DNA from: Flavobacterium sp. 140616W15
GTDB lineage: Bacteria > Bacteroidota > Bacteroidia > Flavobacteriales > Flavobacteriaceae
Reading direction: 5' to 3'
DNA: 64,000 nt
Assembly: GCF_003668995.1 (NCBI RefSeq)
Contig: NZ_CP033068.1
Span: 3,844,001-3,908,000, forward strand
The notes under the pieces were generated by a model. That model saw only the letters and a program-made list of their open reading frames with translations, did no database searches and was not told where the DNA came from. Position 1 is the stretch's first letter, and the number at the start of each line of letters is the position of its first letter. This document shows positions 54,685 to 63,429 of the stretch, one piece after another. The position numbers and the translations under genes are program-made.

Positions 54685-55263
54685 TTAATTTTCAGCAACT
54701 AATCCCGGAGGGAATCCAGCTAAAATTTTCTTAACAGAAGAGTTTATAAATTCATCTGGATTATCTGGTCTTTTATCAAATTCGGTATTACCGATTCCTT
54801 GCCAAACTAATTTTTGTGTTTTAGAAGACACTATATCGATTATCAAAGATCCATCAACATAATCGTACGTATTGTACCTTGTTGTACCACTTACCATACC
54901 ACCACCCCAATATCCATACGGACGATACATTCCGCCATATCCGTAGAAATCAGAATTTGATGTAACCTGTTTTTTGTCTTTTAAAATCGTAACCGCATTA
55001 ACTTTCAAATCAGGATTGCTAGTCACTTCTTTAAATCCTTTGTTAATCATTTCGACACGAATTGCATTTGTAACTCGATCTGCGTTTAACTGACTCATTT
55101 GGCCCTCTTGTGCCTTTAAGTCATAAACTGCAAATGTTTTATACTGCGAAAAATCAACTGATCGATCGTAATCGTTTGTAACTTTTACCGTTGGACCACA
55201 GCTGTAAATTAAACCCAATATCATGATTGGGAGTATAAATAAGGCTTTTCTTCTTGTATTCAT
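54685..55263 (-). CDS. DUF4136 domain lipoprotein
   Basis: A 192-residue lipoprotein with lipobox IYSC (Cys22). DUF4136 features include VTNDYDRSVDFSQYKTFAVY near residue 28 and the late block VWQGIGNTEFDKRPDNP. A Gly/Tyr-rich loop (YGYGGMYRPYGYWGGGM) lies between. The family is common in Bacteroidota envelopes and its function is unknown. The gene stands alone. Confidence 0.9.
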   Translation of the reverse strand: MNTRRKALFILPIMILGLIYSCGPTVKVTNDYDRSVDFSQYKTFAVYDLKAQEGQMSQLNADRVTNAIRVEMINKGFKEVTSNPDLKVNAVTILKDKKQVTSNSDFYGYGGMYRPYGYWGGGMVSGTTRYNTYDYVDGSLIIDIVSSKTQKLVWQGIGNTEFDKRPDNPDEFINSSVKKILAGFPPGLVAEN

Positions 55264-55565
55264 TTTATTAAATTTTAAAGTGATTATTAAAAAAATTAGT
55301 AAGCTATTAAACTCTTAAATAAATGATCAAACTGTCAGATGAAAGGGGGATTCCTGCTTAAAATACTTGTTTTATAGGTATAAATATTCACAGCTATTTG
55401 TGGTATTTTGATTAAAGATAAATTATTTTATCTAATTAGTAAGAATAAAACCGAATAAATATTCGCTATAACAAACTGAATTAGGAGTAATTACCCTAAA
55501 GATAAAGACACAAAAAAGTCCCATAAAATGAATTTTACAGGACTCTTGATATTTACAACGATACT
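55264..55565. other. Intergenic stretch between DUF4136 and ssb genes
   Basis: No gene is visible. It contains the ssb terminator at 55511-55546 and should contain the promoter of the DUF4136 gene. Otherwise it is AT-rich and featureless. Confidence 0.6.
55511..55546 (-). terminator. Terminator after ssb
   Basis: On the reverse strand, AGTCCTGTAAAAT pairs with ATTTTATGGGACT (one mismatch), followed by TTTTTT. Confidence 0.65.
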
Positions 55566-55901
55566 TTATTTACTCCCTAACAAAAGAAGCTCGGTTATAA
55601 CAACTTCTGTTATAAAGCGTTTTTCACCATTTTTATCATCATAGCTTCGATGAGTTAACTTTCCTTCGATTGCAACTTCCTTACCTTTAACGACATATTT
55701 CTCGATAATTTCGGCAGTTTTTCCCCAAGCAACAAGACGATGCCATTCTGTTTGTTCTACCTTTTCTCCCTTGTCATTGGTATACCTTTCATTTGTAGCA
55801 ATTACTAAATTGGCTAACTTTTTACCTCCATCAAGGTCTTTAATTTCTGGATCGTTTCCTACGTTTCCTACTAACTGTACTTTGTTTCTTAATGTACCCA
55901 T
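55566..55901 (-). CDS. Single-stranded DNA-binding protein (short form, no acidic tail)
   Basis: A 111-residue OB-fold SSB. Landmarks are LRNKVQLVGNVGNDPEIKDL, TEWHRLVAWGKTAEIIEKYV and KGKEVAIEGKL. It ends GSK right after the OB fold, so the Gly-rich linker and the acidic DDDIPF-like tail that recruits partners are absent. It should bind ssDNA but not dock the usual SSB partners, and is likely an accessory paralogue of a longer SSB elsewhere on the chromosome. Confidence 0.92.
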   Translation of the reverse strand: MGTLRNKVQLVGNVGNDPEIKDLDGGKKLANLVIATNERYTNDKGEKVEQTEWHRLVAWGKTAEIIEKYVVKGKEVAIEGKLTHRSYDDKNGEKRFITEVVITELLLLGSK

Positions 55902-56053
55902 GGCTTATACTATTTAAATGGTTATATATATTATTGAAATCACCCTGAAATCAACAAGGCAAAGATGCGACATGAGGCTATCCTTATTCGGTTGATAACT
56001 ATTTACTTTCGACTGTAACTACTTGTAAACGTTTGTAAATGGGAATAATTCAT

Positions 56054-56061
56054 TATATTTG
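56054..56061 (+). promoter_or_regulatory. -7 element TATATTTG upstream of the GNAT-nitrilase gene
   Basis: An exact TAnnTTTG match 16 bp before the ATG at 56078, implying a very short leader. Confidence 0.6.
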
Positions 56062-56077
56062 AGGAAAATCGCACATT

Positions 56078-57607
56078 ATGCAGGCAAAAATCAACAAAGT
56101 AGAATTACGAAATTTAGAATTTGAAGATTATAAACAGCTAAAGAATTCTATGGTAGAATCTTATCCTGCAATGGCCGACTCTTACTGGAGAGTGGAGCAT
56201 ATTGAGAAACTACTTGAGATTTTCCCTGAAGGCCAATTGGTTATTCTTGTAGATGGAAAAGTTGTTGGATCTGCATTATCACTAATTGTAGATGAAAAGC
56301 TAGTTGACAAAAAGCATAATTATCTTCAGATTGTAGGCAACTATACATTTTCGACTCACAATAAAAATGGGGAGATTTTATATGGTATTGATGTCTTTAT
56401 TCATCCCAATTACCGTGGTTTGCGTTTAGGAAGACGTTTATATGATGCCAGAAAAGAATTATGTGAGCAACTGAACTTGAAAGCTATTGTTTTTGCTGGC
56501 AGAATTCCTAATTATGCACAACATGCTAAGAAATTATCTCCAAAAAATTATATCGATAAGGTAAAACATAAAGAATTACACGATCCTGTGCTTTCGTTTC
56601 AGTTAAGCAATGATTTTCACGTTATCCGAATCATGAAGAATTATTTGGAAGGTGATGAAGCTTCGATGGAATTTGCTGTTTTACTAGAATGGAATAATGT
56701 TTATTATGATGAAAGCCCTAAGTTAATCAATCTGGACAAAAGCATTATCCGACTTGGATTAATACAATGGCAGATGCGCCAATTAAACAATATTGAAGCT
56801 CTTTTTGAACAATCGGAGTTTTTTATAGATGTCGTTTCAGGTTACGGAAGTGATTTTGCTTTATTCCCTGAACTTTTTATTGCGCCACTTATGGCCGATT
56901 ACAACCATTTGTCTGAAGCTGAAGCTATACGAGAATTAGCCAGACACTCGGATCCTATTCGCAAACGTTTCCAGGAATTTGCTATTTCCTACAATATCAA
57001 TATTATTACCGGTAGTATGCCTTATATGGAAAACGGTAATTTATACAATGTTGGTTTTTTGTGTAAACGTGACGGAACATCTGAGATGTATAGCAAAATT
57101 CACATAACTCCCAACGAAGTACAACATTGGGGTATGAAAGGCGGCTCTGAAATTAGAACCTTTGATACTGATTGTGGTAAAATTGGGATTTTAATTTGTT
57201 ATGATGTTGAATTCCCTGAGGTTTCCAGAATCATGTCTGATGAAGGTATGAACATTTTGTTTGTTCCTTTCTTAACTGATACTCAAAATGCCTATATCAG
57301 GGTAAAACATTGTGCGCAAGCTCGAGCTATCGAAAATGAATGTTATGTTGCTATTGCTGGTTGTGTTGGTAATTTACCTAAAGTGAACAATATGGATATT
57401 CAATATGCTCAGGCTGCCGTTTTTACACCTTCGGACTTTGCGTTTCCTAGCAACGGAATAAAAGCCGAAGCGACACCCAATACAGAAATGACCCTGATTG
57501 TTGATGTAGATTTAGATTTACTGAAAGACATTCACGAACATGGTAGCGTTCGAATTTTGAAAGACCGCCGACATGATTTATATGAAGTTAAAAAATTAAA
57601 TCCTTGA
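56078..57607 (+). CDS. Bifunctional GNAT acetyltransferase-like/carbon-nitrogen hydrolase
   Basis: A 509-residue fusion. Residues 1-205 are a GNAT N-acetyltransferase-like domain with acetyl-CoA loop YRGLRLGRRL (112-121). Residues about 222-509 are a nitrilase-superfamily hydrolase with the full triad: Glu265 in FPELF, Lys340 in YSKIHITP and Cys374 in ILICYDVEFPE. It is cytoplasmic. The fusion is well known in bacteria; hydrolysis of an amide is expected, but the substrate is not established. It has a promoter and appears to stand alone. Confidence 0.95.
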   Translation: MQAKINKVELRNLEFEDYKQLKNSMVESYPAMADSYWRVEHIEKLLEIFPEGQLVILVDGKVVGSALSLIVDEKLVDKKHNYLQIVGNYTFSTHNKNGEILYGIDVFIHPNYRGLRLGRRLYDARKELCEQLNLKAIVFAGRIPNYAQHAKKLSPKNYIDKVKHKELHDPVLSFQLSNDFHVIRIMKNYLEGDEASMEFAVLLEWNNVYYDESPKLINLDKSIIRLGLIQWQMRQLNNIEALFEQSEFFIDVVSGYGSDFALFPELFIAPLMADYNHLSEAEAIRELARHSDPIRKRFQEFAISYNINIITGSMPYMENGNLYNVGFLCKRDGTSEMYSKIHITPNEVQHWGMKGGSEIRTFDTDCGKIGILICYDVEFPEVSRIMSDEGMNILFVPFLTDTQNAYIRVKHCAQARAIENECYVAIAGCVGNLPKVNNMDIQYAQAAVFTPSDFAFPSNGIKAEATPNTEMTLIVDVDLDLLKDIHEHGSVRILKDRRHDLYEVKKLNP

Positions 57608-57627
57608 GAATATCAAGATGCGAGAAA

Positions 57628-57720
57628 TAAGAAAACCATTAACCCTCATTAGCCCTGATAGAGCCGATATCCTCGCAACGTAGTGTAGAGATAAAGGCGA
57701 AAGCAGGAACAATGTAAACA
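57628..57720. repeat. Decayed intergenic repeat of the Bacteroidota AGCCCTGATAGA type
   Basis: AGCCCTGATAGAGCCGATATCC, split here as AGCCCTGATAGAG and CCGATATCC, is followed by GATAAAGGCGAAAGCAGGAA. It resembles a dispersed intergenic element I recall from Flavobacterium genomes; recognition is from memory only. The rest of the 57608-57792 gap is AT-rich. Confidence 0.4.
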
Positions 57721-57792
57721 AATAAAAACTATTATTTCGCTCAAAATAACTGAAAAGATTAAGCATAATTAGTAGTAAAAAAAAGTAAATCC

Positions 57793-58140
57793 ATGAGAAA
57801 ATGCTTGGAATGCGCTGAAAAAATTGTAGGTCGAGAGGATAAGAAATTCTGCTCCGACAACTGCCGTAATGCTTATAATAACAAAATAAACAAAGACAGT
57901 ACTAACTTTATGCGCAACGTAAACAACAAATTACGAAAAAATTACCGCATATTATCGGAACTTAATCCAGAAGGAAAAACAAATACAACAAGAAGTAAAA
58001 TGCTTAGTAAAGGATTTGATTTTGAATTTTTTACTAATATTCTTGAAACCAAAACCGGAAACACCTACTATTTTTTATATGATCAAGGATACCGTTCTTT
58101 GGAGAACGATTATTTTATGCTTGTTAAGAAAGAACTTTAG
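57793..58140 (+). CDS. Small zinc-ribbon-like protein
   Basis: A 115-residue cytoplasmic protein. The N-terminus has four cysteines as CxxC-x12-CxxxC (Cys4, Cys7, Cys20, Cys24) within KCLECAEKIVG and KFCSDNCRNAYNN, a compact zinc ribbon. The rest is basic and helical, followed by DFEFFTNILETKTGNTYYFL. The function is unknown; nucleic acid binding is possible. It is 14 bp upstream of the M28 peptidase gene, so they are probably cotranscribed. Confidence 0.85.
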   Translation: MRKCLECAEKIVGREDKKFCSDNCRNAYNNKINKDSTNFMRNVNNKLRKNYRILSELNPEGKTNTTRSKMLSKGFDFEFFTNILETKTGNTYYFLYDQGYRSLENDYFMLVKKEL

Positions 58141-58154
58141 CCACCAAATACCAC

Positions 58155-60551
58155 ATGAAAAAAAACATCCATTCCGTCTTATCCATTCTAGTCATTATTG
58201 CTGTACTAGCTTTTATTTATATAACCCTCAAACCTCAATGGGTTTCTAAGGGAGAAGAAGCACTTGCCGAGTTTTCGACCGACAGGGCTTTGACTCATGT
58301 AAAAGAAATTGCTCAAAAACCCCATTATGTTGGTTCGGCAAATCATGAAATAGTTGCGCAGTATATAGAATCGGAATTAAAAGAACTTGGACTTGAGACT
58401 TCTGTTCAAGAAGGTTTCACGATGAGCGACTGGGGAAATCTGGTTAAATCTAAAAACATCATGGCTCGCATTAAAGGGTCTAATAACACCAAAGCTTTAC
58501 TATTGATCTCGCACTACGATAGCGCCCCTCATTCGGCTTCTCATGGCGCAAGCGATGACGCATCGGGCGTAGCAACTATTTTAGAAGGAGTTCGTGCTTT
58601 TTTATACAGCAAGGAGAAACACAAAAATGATATTATTATCCTTTTTACTGATGCCGAAGAACTAGGTTTAAACGGCGCTGCACTTTTTGTAACACAACAT
58701 CAATGGGCTAAGGACGTTGGTTTGGTAATAAATTTTGAAGCTCGTGGAACATCTGGGCCTAGCTACATGCTTATGGAAACCAACAGCGGAAACGCTAAGC
58801 TGGTTAAAGAATTTGCAGAAGCAAAAACAACTTACCCAGTATCAAACTCTCTTATGTATAGCATATACAAGATGCTTCCTAACGATACCGATCTGACCGT
58901 TTTTAGAGAACAAGGCGATATTCAGGGATTTAATTTTGCTTTTATAGACGATCATTTTAACTATCATACCCAACAAGATGATCTTGCACATTTAAACAAA
59001 ACTAGCCTTACACATCAGGGTAGCTACTTAATGCCGTTGATGAAATATCTTTCGAATACTGACTTAAATAAAGCTCCAACTACTGAAGACTTTGTTTATT
59101 TTACAGTTCCGTTTACATTTATAAATTATCCTTTTGCATGGGTTTTACCAATGACTCTTATTGCATTAGGTCTTTTTGTATTATTAATTTTTATAGGAAA
59201 AGCTAAAAGGATTATCACTTTCAGCGAAATATTTAGAGGCTTTGTTCCTTTACTTGGGGCAATTGCTATTGCTGGTATTGTTACTTTTTTAGGATGGAAA
59301 ATCATATTACAAATTTACCCTCAGTACAATGACTTACTAAACGGATTTACCTATAATGGTCATCTCTATATTGCCGCTTTTGTATTACTAACAATTGCCA
59401 TTTGCTTTGCATTTTACAACAGTTTCTCTGATGCAAAGTTGACAATGAATCATTTTATCTCACCATTATTTTTATGGATAGTTATTAATTCAATACTGGC
59501 ATATAGTTTAAGAGGTGCTGGTTTCTTGATTATTCCTGTTTACTTCGGATTGTTTTTATTTGCAATTTATGTAGTTACACAAAAAGCAAATCTGATAATC
59601 AGTCTTTTATTTGGCATTCCTACTTTATTGATTATTGCACCATTTATTCACATGTTCCCAATAGGTTTAGGATTGAAAGTGCTTTTTGGAAGTGCTATTC
59701 TGACTGTTCTAACCTTCGGATTATTACTCCCTGTTTTTGGTTCATTTCTAAAAAAAGGAATTTGGGCACTGATCTTTTTTGTAGCTTCTATTGGATGTTT
59801 TGCTTGGGGAGGTTATACTTCTGGTTATGAAAACGGAAAAGCAAAATCGAATAGTTTATTATACATCTACAATGCAGATAATAATACTTACAAATGGGCA
59901 ACCTACGATGTTAACCTAGACGAATGGACTAAAAAATATTTAGGTCAGGAGCCAAAAGATGCCATTGCTTTAAACGACCTTCCTCTATTTAGTAAATACA
60001 GCTCTGGATTTACCTATAGTGCTGATGCTCCAAAAATAACATTATCTAAACCTACCGTTAGCTTTCTTTTAGATAGTGTAAGAGGAAATACGAGGTATTT
60101 AAAAATTAAAATTACACCTAACAGAAACGTAAATCGTTATGACATTTTTGGTAGCACAAAAATGGATTTCAATAATTTTAAAGCAAATGGAGCTGCTCCG
60201 CTTGGAGAGAAAGGGAATAAATTGAAACGTAAAGGTGCTAAAATATTGAGTTATTATGTTATTAATAACGAACCACTTATTATGCAATTTAATATCGATG
60301 CTAAATCTGTTTTTGACATGACTTTGATAGAGAGCTCATTTGACTTATTGACCAACCCGTTGCTAAATGTTAGCAAAAGAGCTTCTTGGATGATGCCAAC
60401 TCCTTTTGTATTAAATGATGCTGTTGTTATTAGAGAAAAAATAAAACCTACGAAAGTCGTTTTAGATTCTACTCCTACTGCAACAGTTGCTAAAGACAGC
60501 CTGAATGTTGCAAATGACAGTTTGAGACCAAGCCCAATTGTAGTACCATAA
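58155..60551 (+). CDS. M28 family membrane-anchored zinc peptidase
   Basis: A 798-residue protein. It starts with a membrane anchor (SVLSILVIIAVLAFIYITL). The M28 peptidase domain (about 40-310) has HYDSAPHSASHGASDDASG (His120, Asp134/135), TDAEELGLNG (Glu168/Glu169) and a later FIDDHFNYHTQQDD with the last zinc His. Residues about 325-590 contain around eight membrane helices, and about 610-770 form a soluble beta-rich end. This layout recalls Fxna-like M28 membrane peptidases. The peptidase domain is probably periplasmic; the substrate is unknown. The C-terminus is Ser/Thr/Pro-rich. The SDR gene follows after 18 bp. Confidence 0.93.
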   Translation: MKKNIHSVLSILVIIAVLAFIYITLKPQWVSKGEEALAEFSTDRALTHVKEIAQKPHYVGSANHEIVAQYIESELKELGLETSVQEGFTMSDWGNLVKSKNIMARIKGSNNTKALLLISHYDSAPHSASHGASDDASGVATILEGVRAFLYSKEKHKNDIIILFTDAEELGLNGAALFVTQHQWAKDVGLVINFEARGTSGPSYMLMETNSGNAKLVKEFAEAKTTYPVSNSLMYSIYKMLPNDTDLTVFREQGDIQGFNFAFIDDHFNYHTQQDDLAHLNKTSLTHQGSYLMPLMKYLSNTDLNKAPTTEDFVYFTVPFTFINYPFAWVLPMTLIALGLFVLLIFIGKAKRIITFSEIFRGFVPLLGAIAIAGIVTFLGWKIILQIYPQYNDLLNGFTYNGHLYIAAFVLLTIAICFAFYNSFSDAKLTMNHFISPLFLWIVINSILAYSLRGAGFLIIPVYFGLFLFAIYVVTQKANLIISLLFGIPTLLIIAPFIHMFPIGLGLKVLFGSAILTVLTFGLLLPVFGSFLKKGIWALIFFVASIGCFAWGGYTSGYENGKAKSNSLLYIYNADNNTYKWATYDVNLDEWTKKYLGQEPKDAIALNDLPLFSKYSSGFTYSADAPKITLSKPTVSFLLDSVRGNTRYLKIKITPNRNVNRYDIFGSTKMDFNNFKANGAAPLGEKGNKLKRKGAKILSYYVINNEPLIMQFNIDAKSVFDMTLIESSFDLLTNPLLNVSKRASWMMPTPFVLNDAVVIREKIKPTKVVLDSTPTATVAKDSLNVANDSLRPSPIVVP

Positions 60552-60569
60552 TCTGATTTAAAAAACATA

Positions 60570-61394
60570 ATGACAAAGATTAGCATTTTAGGTTGCGGAT
60601 GGCTTGGATCTCCGTTAGCGAAAGCAATAATAGCAAAAGGGTTTTCTGTAAACGGCTCTACAACCTCAACGGAGAAAATATCGAGATTAAAAGAATCTGG
60701 TATTAATCCGTTTTTAATAAATATAACTCTCAACGAAGACAATTCGCCTTTCGACAAAAATATATCACTTGAAATTGAAACTTTTTTAAACGGAAGTTCT
60801 GTTTTAATTATCGATATTCCACCCAAATTGCGTGGTGAAAACACGGAAAGTTTTGTAGATAAAATCGCATTTTTAATTCCGTTTATTGAAAAATCAACAA
60901 TCGAAAAAGTGCTTTTCATAAGTTCTACTTCTGTTTATGGCGAAAGTAATTTACTAATAACTGAGCAAACTAAGCCAAACCCTGAAACAGAAAGTGGAAA
61001 ACAACTATTGATTTCCGAAGCTCTCTTGCAGGACAACAACAATTTTAAGACTACTATCCTACGTTTTGGAGGTTTAATTGGTGAAGACCGAAACCCTATT
61101 AAGTTTCTAGCTGGAAAGGAAAATATTGAGAATCCTGAAGCGCCTATCAACTTCATTCATCTAGAAGACTGCATGGGGATCATCTTGAAAATAATAGAAT
61201 CTAATTCATGGGATGAACTATATAATGCCGTTGCTCCTTTTCATCCTTCTCGCAAAGAATATTACACTCTAAAAGCAAAAGAAAACAATTTGCCTTTACC
61301 TAAATTCAATCATGATAATATAAGCCTCAAAAAGGTTATATCAAGCGCTAAAATTGAAAATGTACTAGGATATACTTTTACCAAAAAACCATAG
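60570..61394 (+). CDS. NAD(P)-dependent epimerase/SDR-like protein (YeeZ-like)
   Basis: A 274-residue Rossmann protein. The nucleotide-binding glycine motif is GCGWLG in ISILGCGWLGSPLAKAI. STSVYGE near residue 116 provides the Ser and Tyr expected in extended SDR enzymes. Later motifs are FGGLIGEDRNP and NFIHLEDC. The sequence is close in style to YeeZ-type epimerase-like proteins. The substrate is unknown. It starts 18 bp after the M28 peptidase gene, so it is probably in the same transcript. Confidence 0.9.
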   Translation: MTKISILGCGWLGSPLAKAIIAKGFSVNGSTTSTEKISRLKESGINPFLINITLNEDNSPFDKNISLEIETFLNGSSVLIIDIPPKLRGENTESFVDKIAFLIPFIEKSTIEKVLFISSTSVYGESNLLITEQTKPNPETESGKQLLISEALLQDNNNFKTTILRFGGLIGEDRNPIKFLAGKENIENPEAPINFIHLEDCMGIILKIIESNSWDELYNAVAPFHPSRKEYYTLKAKENNLPLPKFNHDNISLKKVISSAKIENVLGYTFTKKP

Positions 61395-61500
61395 GTTTCG
61401 GTTTTTAGTTTGCAGTCACAGTATTCGGTAATGTCATCCTGAGGCAGAGTCGAAAACAGTTACAGTTTTCAGTGTTTGTATTGTGTTTATAGCAAAAAAA

Positions 61501-61538
61501 AGAGCCAAAGTTTAATCCATAAACTTTGGCTCTTTTTT
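61501..61538. terminator. Bidirectional terminator after the SDR gene
   Basis: The perfect stem AGAGCCAAAGTTTA/TAAACTTTGGCTCT is flanked by A and T tracts, between convergent genes. Confidence 0.93.
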
Positions 61539-62071
61539 TATTCTTTGACACTGTAAAGTATTTTTTGAAAATCAGCTTTGTATTTATCTTTGTCTTGTAG
61601 CGAAGACCAAGATAAGACTTTATAAAACGTAGTTTTTGTTTCTACGATTCCAACAAAGTAATAAATGCTATTGTTTATTTCTTTGTCAAAATAGCTAGCA
61701 TCTGTTTCTATAAAGTTGATATCGCCTTTTTTAGTTGTTTTAAATTTTGAGATATCTCTTTTTTCTTCGTCTTTTAGAAAGTCTTTAATGAAATCTTCAT
61801 AAAATTCATTAACAGAAGTATAATTCATATCCAGAAGACCTAGTTCCTCTTTAGTGTCATAAATAACGATTCCGTAAATGTCTTTTACTTCATTTTTATA
61901 TTGTATTGCTGCAGAACTATTTAAGTCAGCAGTTTTACTCATATAATCAGGAATACTTATATTAAATATATGTCCGGCTTTATACTCTTTCATTTTTGTT
62001 TGAGCAAAAGTAATAGTACTCATAAAAAGAGAAACAGTTATAAATAAATTGGTTACGGTAGTTTTCGTCAT
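61538..62071 (-). CDS. Hypothetical exported protein
   Basis: A 177-residue protein with signal peptide MTKTTVTNLFITVSLFMSTITFAQ. The mature part begins TKMKEYKAGHIFNISIPDYM and has mixed alpha/beta character with a charged middle (DFLKDEEKRDISKFKTTKKG). I do not recognise a characterised family. It resembles short PsbP/DUF-like stress lipoprotein folds only in general outline. It lies just before a second hypothetical gene on the same strand (42-bp gap), so the two may be cotranscribed. Confidence 0.8.
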   Translation of the reverse strand: MTKTTVTNLFITVSLFMSTITFAQTKMKEYKAGHIFNISIPDYMSKTADLNSSAAIQYKNEVKDIYGIVIYDTKEELGLLDMNYTSVNEFYEDFIKDFLKDEEKRDISKFKTTKKGDINFIETDASYFDKEINNSIYYFVGIVETKTTFYKVLSWSSLQDKDKYKADFQKILYSVKE

Positions 62072-62113
62072 GGGGGTCTTAGATTGGTTTAGGTTTAAAT
62101 GATAATTTTATAT

Positions 62114-62515
62114 TTATACGATACCTTTTTCAATCATCTCTAACATTACAGGAGATGCGTTCTTAAAGGTAGGCGCTTGCTCAATAATACTTCCCACATT
62201 TTTTTTATTTACTTTAAAAGTAATATCCGCATCGGTTGTAAATAATAAAGCAGTAAGGAACGGGTTTTTAATGTAAGGTGCTAAAACAATAAAAGCTTCT
62301 TCGAGTGTATGGAAAGTTTCTATTTCTTCTGTTTTATAGCGTGAAGTCAGCGATACACCATAAGTATTGTTTTCGTTGATAACAAGTCGAAAATATATGT
62401 TTTTTAATTCGGTGTCGCCTATCGTTTTGGCTAATGTTAGTTTAGCAAAAGTTCCGTTTAGGATACTTTCTTTTACTTTTTGCCAAAATTCGTTTAATAT
62501 AGATTCGTAAGACAT
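62114..62515 (-). CDS. Hypothetical cytoplasmic protein
   Basis: A 133-residue protein with no signal peptide. It starts MSYESILNEFWQKVKESILN; the middle has YFRLVINENNTYGVSLTSRYK and the end IEQAPTFKNASPVMLEMIEKG. I do not recognise a family. The gene is upstream of the exported hypothetical gene at 61538 on the same strand, and it is followed upstream by a weakly palindromic GCGATTTGCGATTTAATC spacer. Confidence 0.75.
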   Translation of the reverse strand: MSYESILNEFWQKVKESILNGTFAKLTLAKTIGDTELKNIYFRLVINENNTYGVSLTSRYKTEEIETFHTLEEAFIVLAPYIKNPFLTALLFTTDADITFKVNKKNVGSIIEQAPTFKNASPVMLEMIEKGIV

Positions 62516-62634
62516 GATGTTGTTTTAATTTTATTTTGCGATTTGCGATTTAATCATAAAGTACGTAATGTTTAGCTTAAATCTTCTTTACGAACTTAAC
62601 GCGGAAAAAATAGCCTTCTTTGCGGTTAAGAAAC

Positions 62635-63417
62635 CTATTTTCCTGTAAAAACAGCTTTTCTTTTTTCTAAAAATGCAGTTGTTCCTTCGATGAAATCTTT
62701 AGTTCCGAAGCATTTACCGAAAGATTTTATTTCAACTTCATAACCATTTTTGCCATCTTTATAATTAGCATTGATAGCTTTAATTGCTTTAGAAATTGCA
62801 ATTGGAGCATTCTTAATTATCTTCTCAGCAATAGTATTGCAATAAGTAATAAGTTCAGCCTGAGGAACGACGTGATTAACTAATCCGTATTCTTTTGCTT
62901 CTTCAGCGTTAAGCATTCCTGCAGTCATAATCATTTCCATTGCACGACCTTTACCAATAAGTTGTGGCAAACGTTGCGTTCCTCCATATCCAGGAATAAG
63001 TCCCAGAGAAACTTCAGGTAATCCCATTTTGGCATTATCAGAAGCAATTCTGAAATGACAAGCCATTGCTAATTCTAATCCGCCACCAAGAGCAAAACCA
63101 TTAACAGCTGCAATAACAGGTTTTTTTAGATTTTCGATAAAATCAAACAATTTCTCCTGACCTTCGGCTGCTAAAGCAGTTCCTTCTTCGATCGTATAAT
63201 TTGCAAATTCAGATATATCAGCTCCAGCAACAAAAGCCTTTTCGCCACTTCCGGTTAAAACAATCACACGAACGTCATTGTTTTTTGCTAATAGCTTAAA
63301 AGCTTTTTGTAAATCATTAATAGTCTTCTTATTTAACGCATTAAGCTTAGTCGGACGATTAATTATTATTGTTGCAATTTTCTCTTCGATTGAGATTAAT
63401 ATATTTTCGTAGTTCAT
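62635..63417 (-). CDS. Enoyl-CoA hydratase/isomerase (crotonase family)
   Basis: A 260-residue crotonase. Landmarks are the oxyanion-hole motifs AFVAGADISEF and ALGGGLELAMACHFRIAS, plus the catalytic Glu segment MGLPEVSLGLIPGYGGTQRL with both glutamate positions (Glu in GLELA and in LPEVSLG). It hydrates trans-2-enoyl-CoA, a beta-oxidation step or related reaction. Length is normal. It lies 12 bp downstream of the histidine kinase gene, so it may share its transcript. Confidence 0.95.
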   Translation of the reverse strand: MNYENILISIEEKIATIIINRPTKLNALNKKTINDLQKAFKLLAKNNDVRVIVLTGSGEKAFVAGADISEFANYTIEEGTALAAEGQEKLFDFIENLKKPVIAAVNGFALGGGLELAMACHFRIASDNAKMGLPEVSLGLIPGYGGTQRLPQLIGKGRAMEMIMTAGMLNAEEAKEYGLVNHVVPQAELITYCNTIAEKIIKNAPIAISKAIKAINANYKDGKNGYEVEIKSFGKCFGTKDFIEGTTAFLEKRKAVFTGK

Positions 63418-63429
63418 GACACTATTGTT

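Noticed and set aside
62520..62634. Spacer with CTTTGCGGTTAAG considered as a fourth copy of the GCAAAG hairpin family
   Set aside because: Arms are too short and diverged to support membership.
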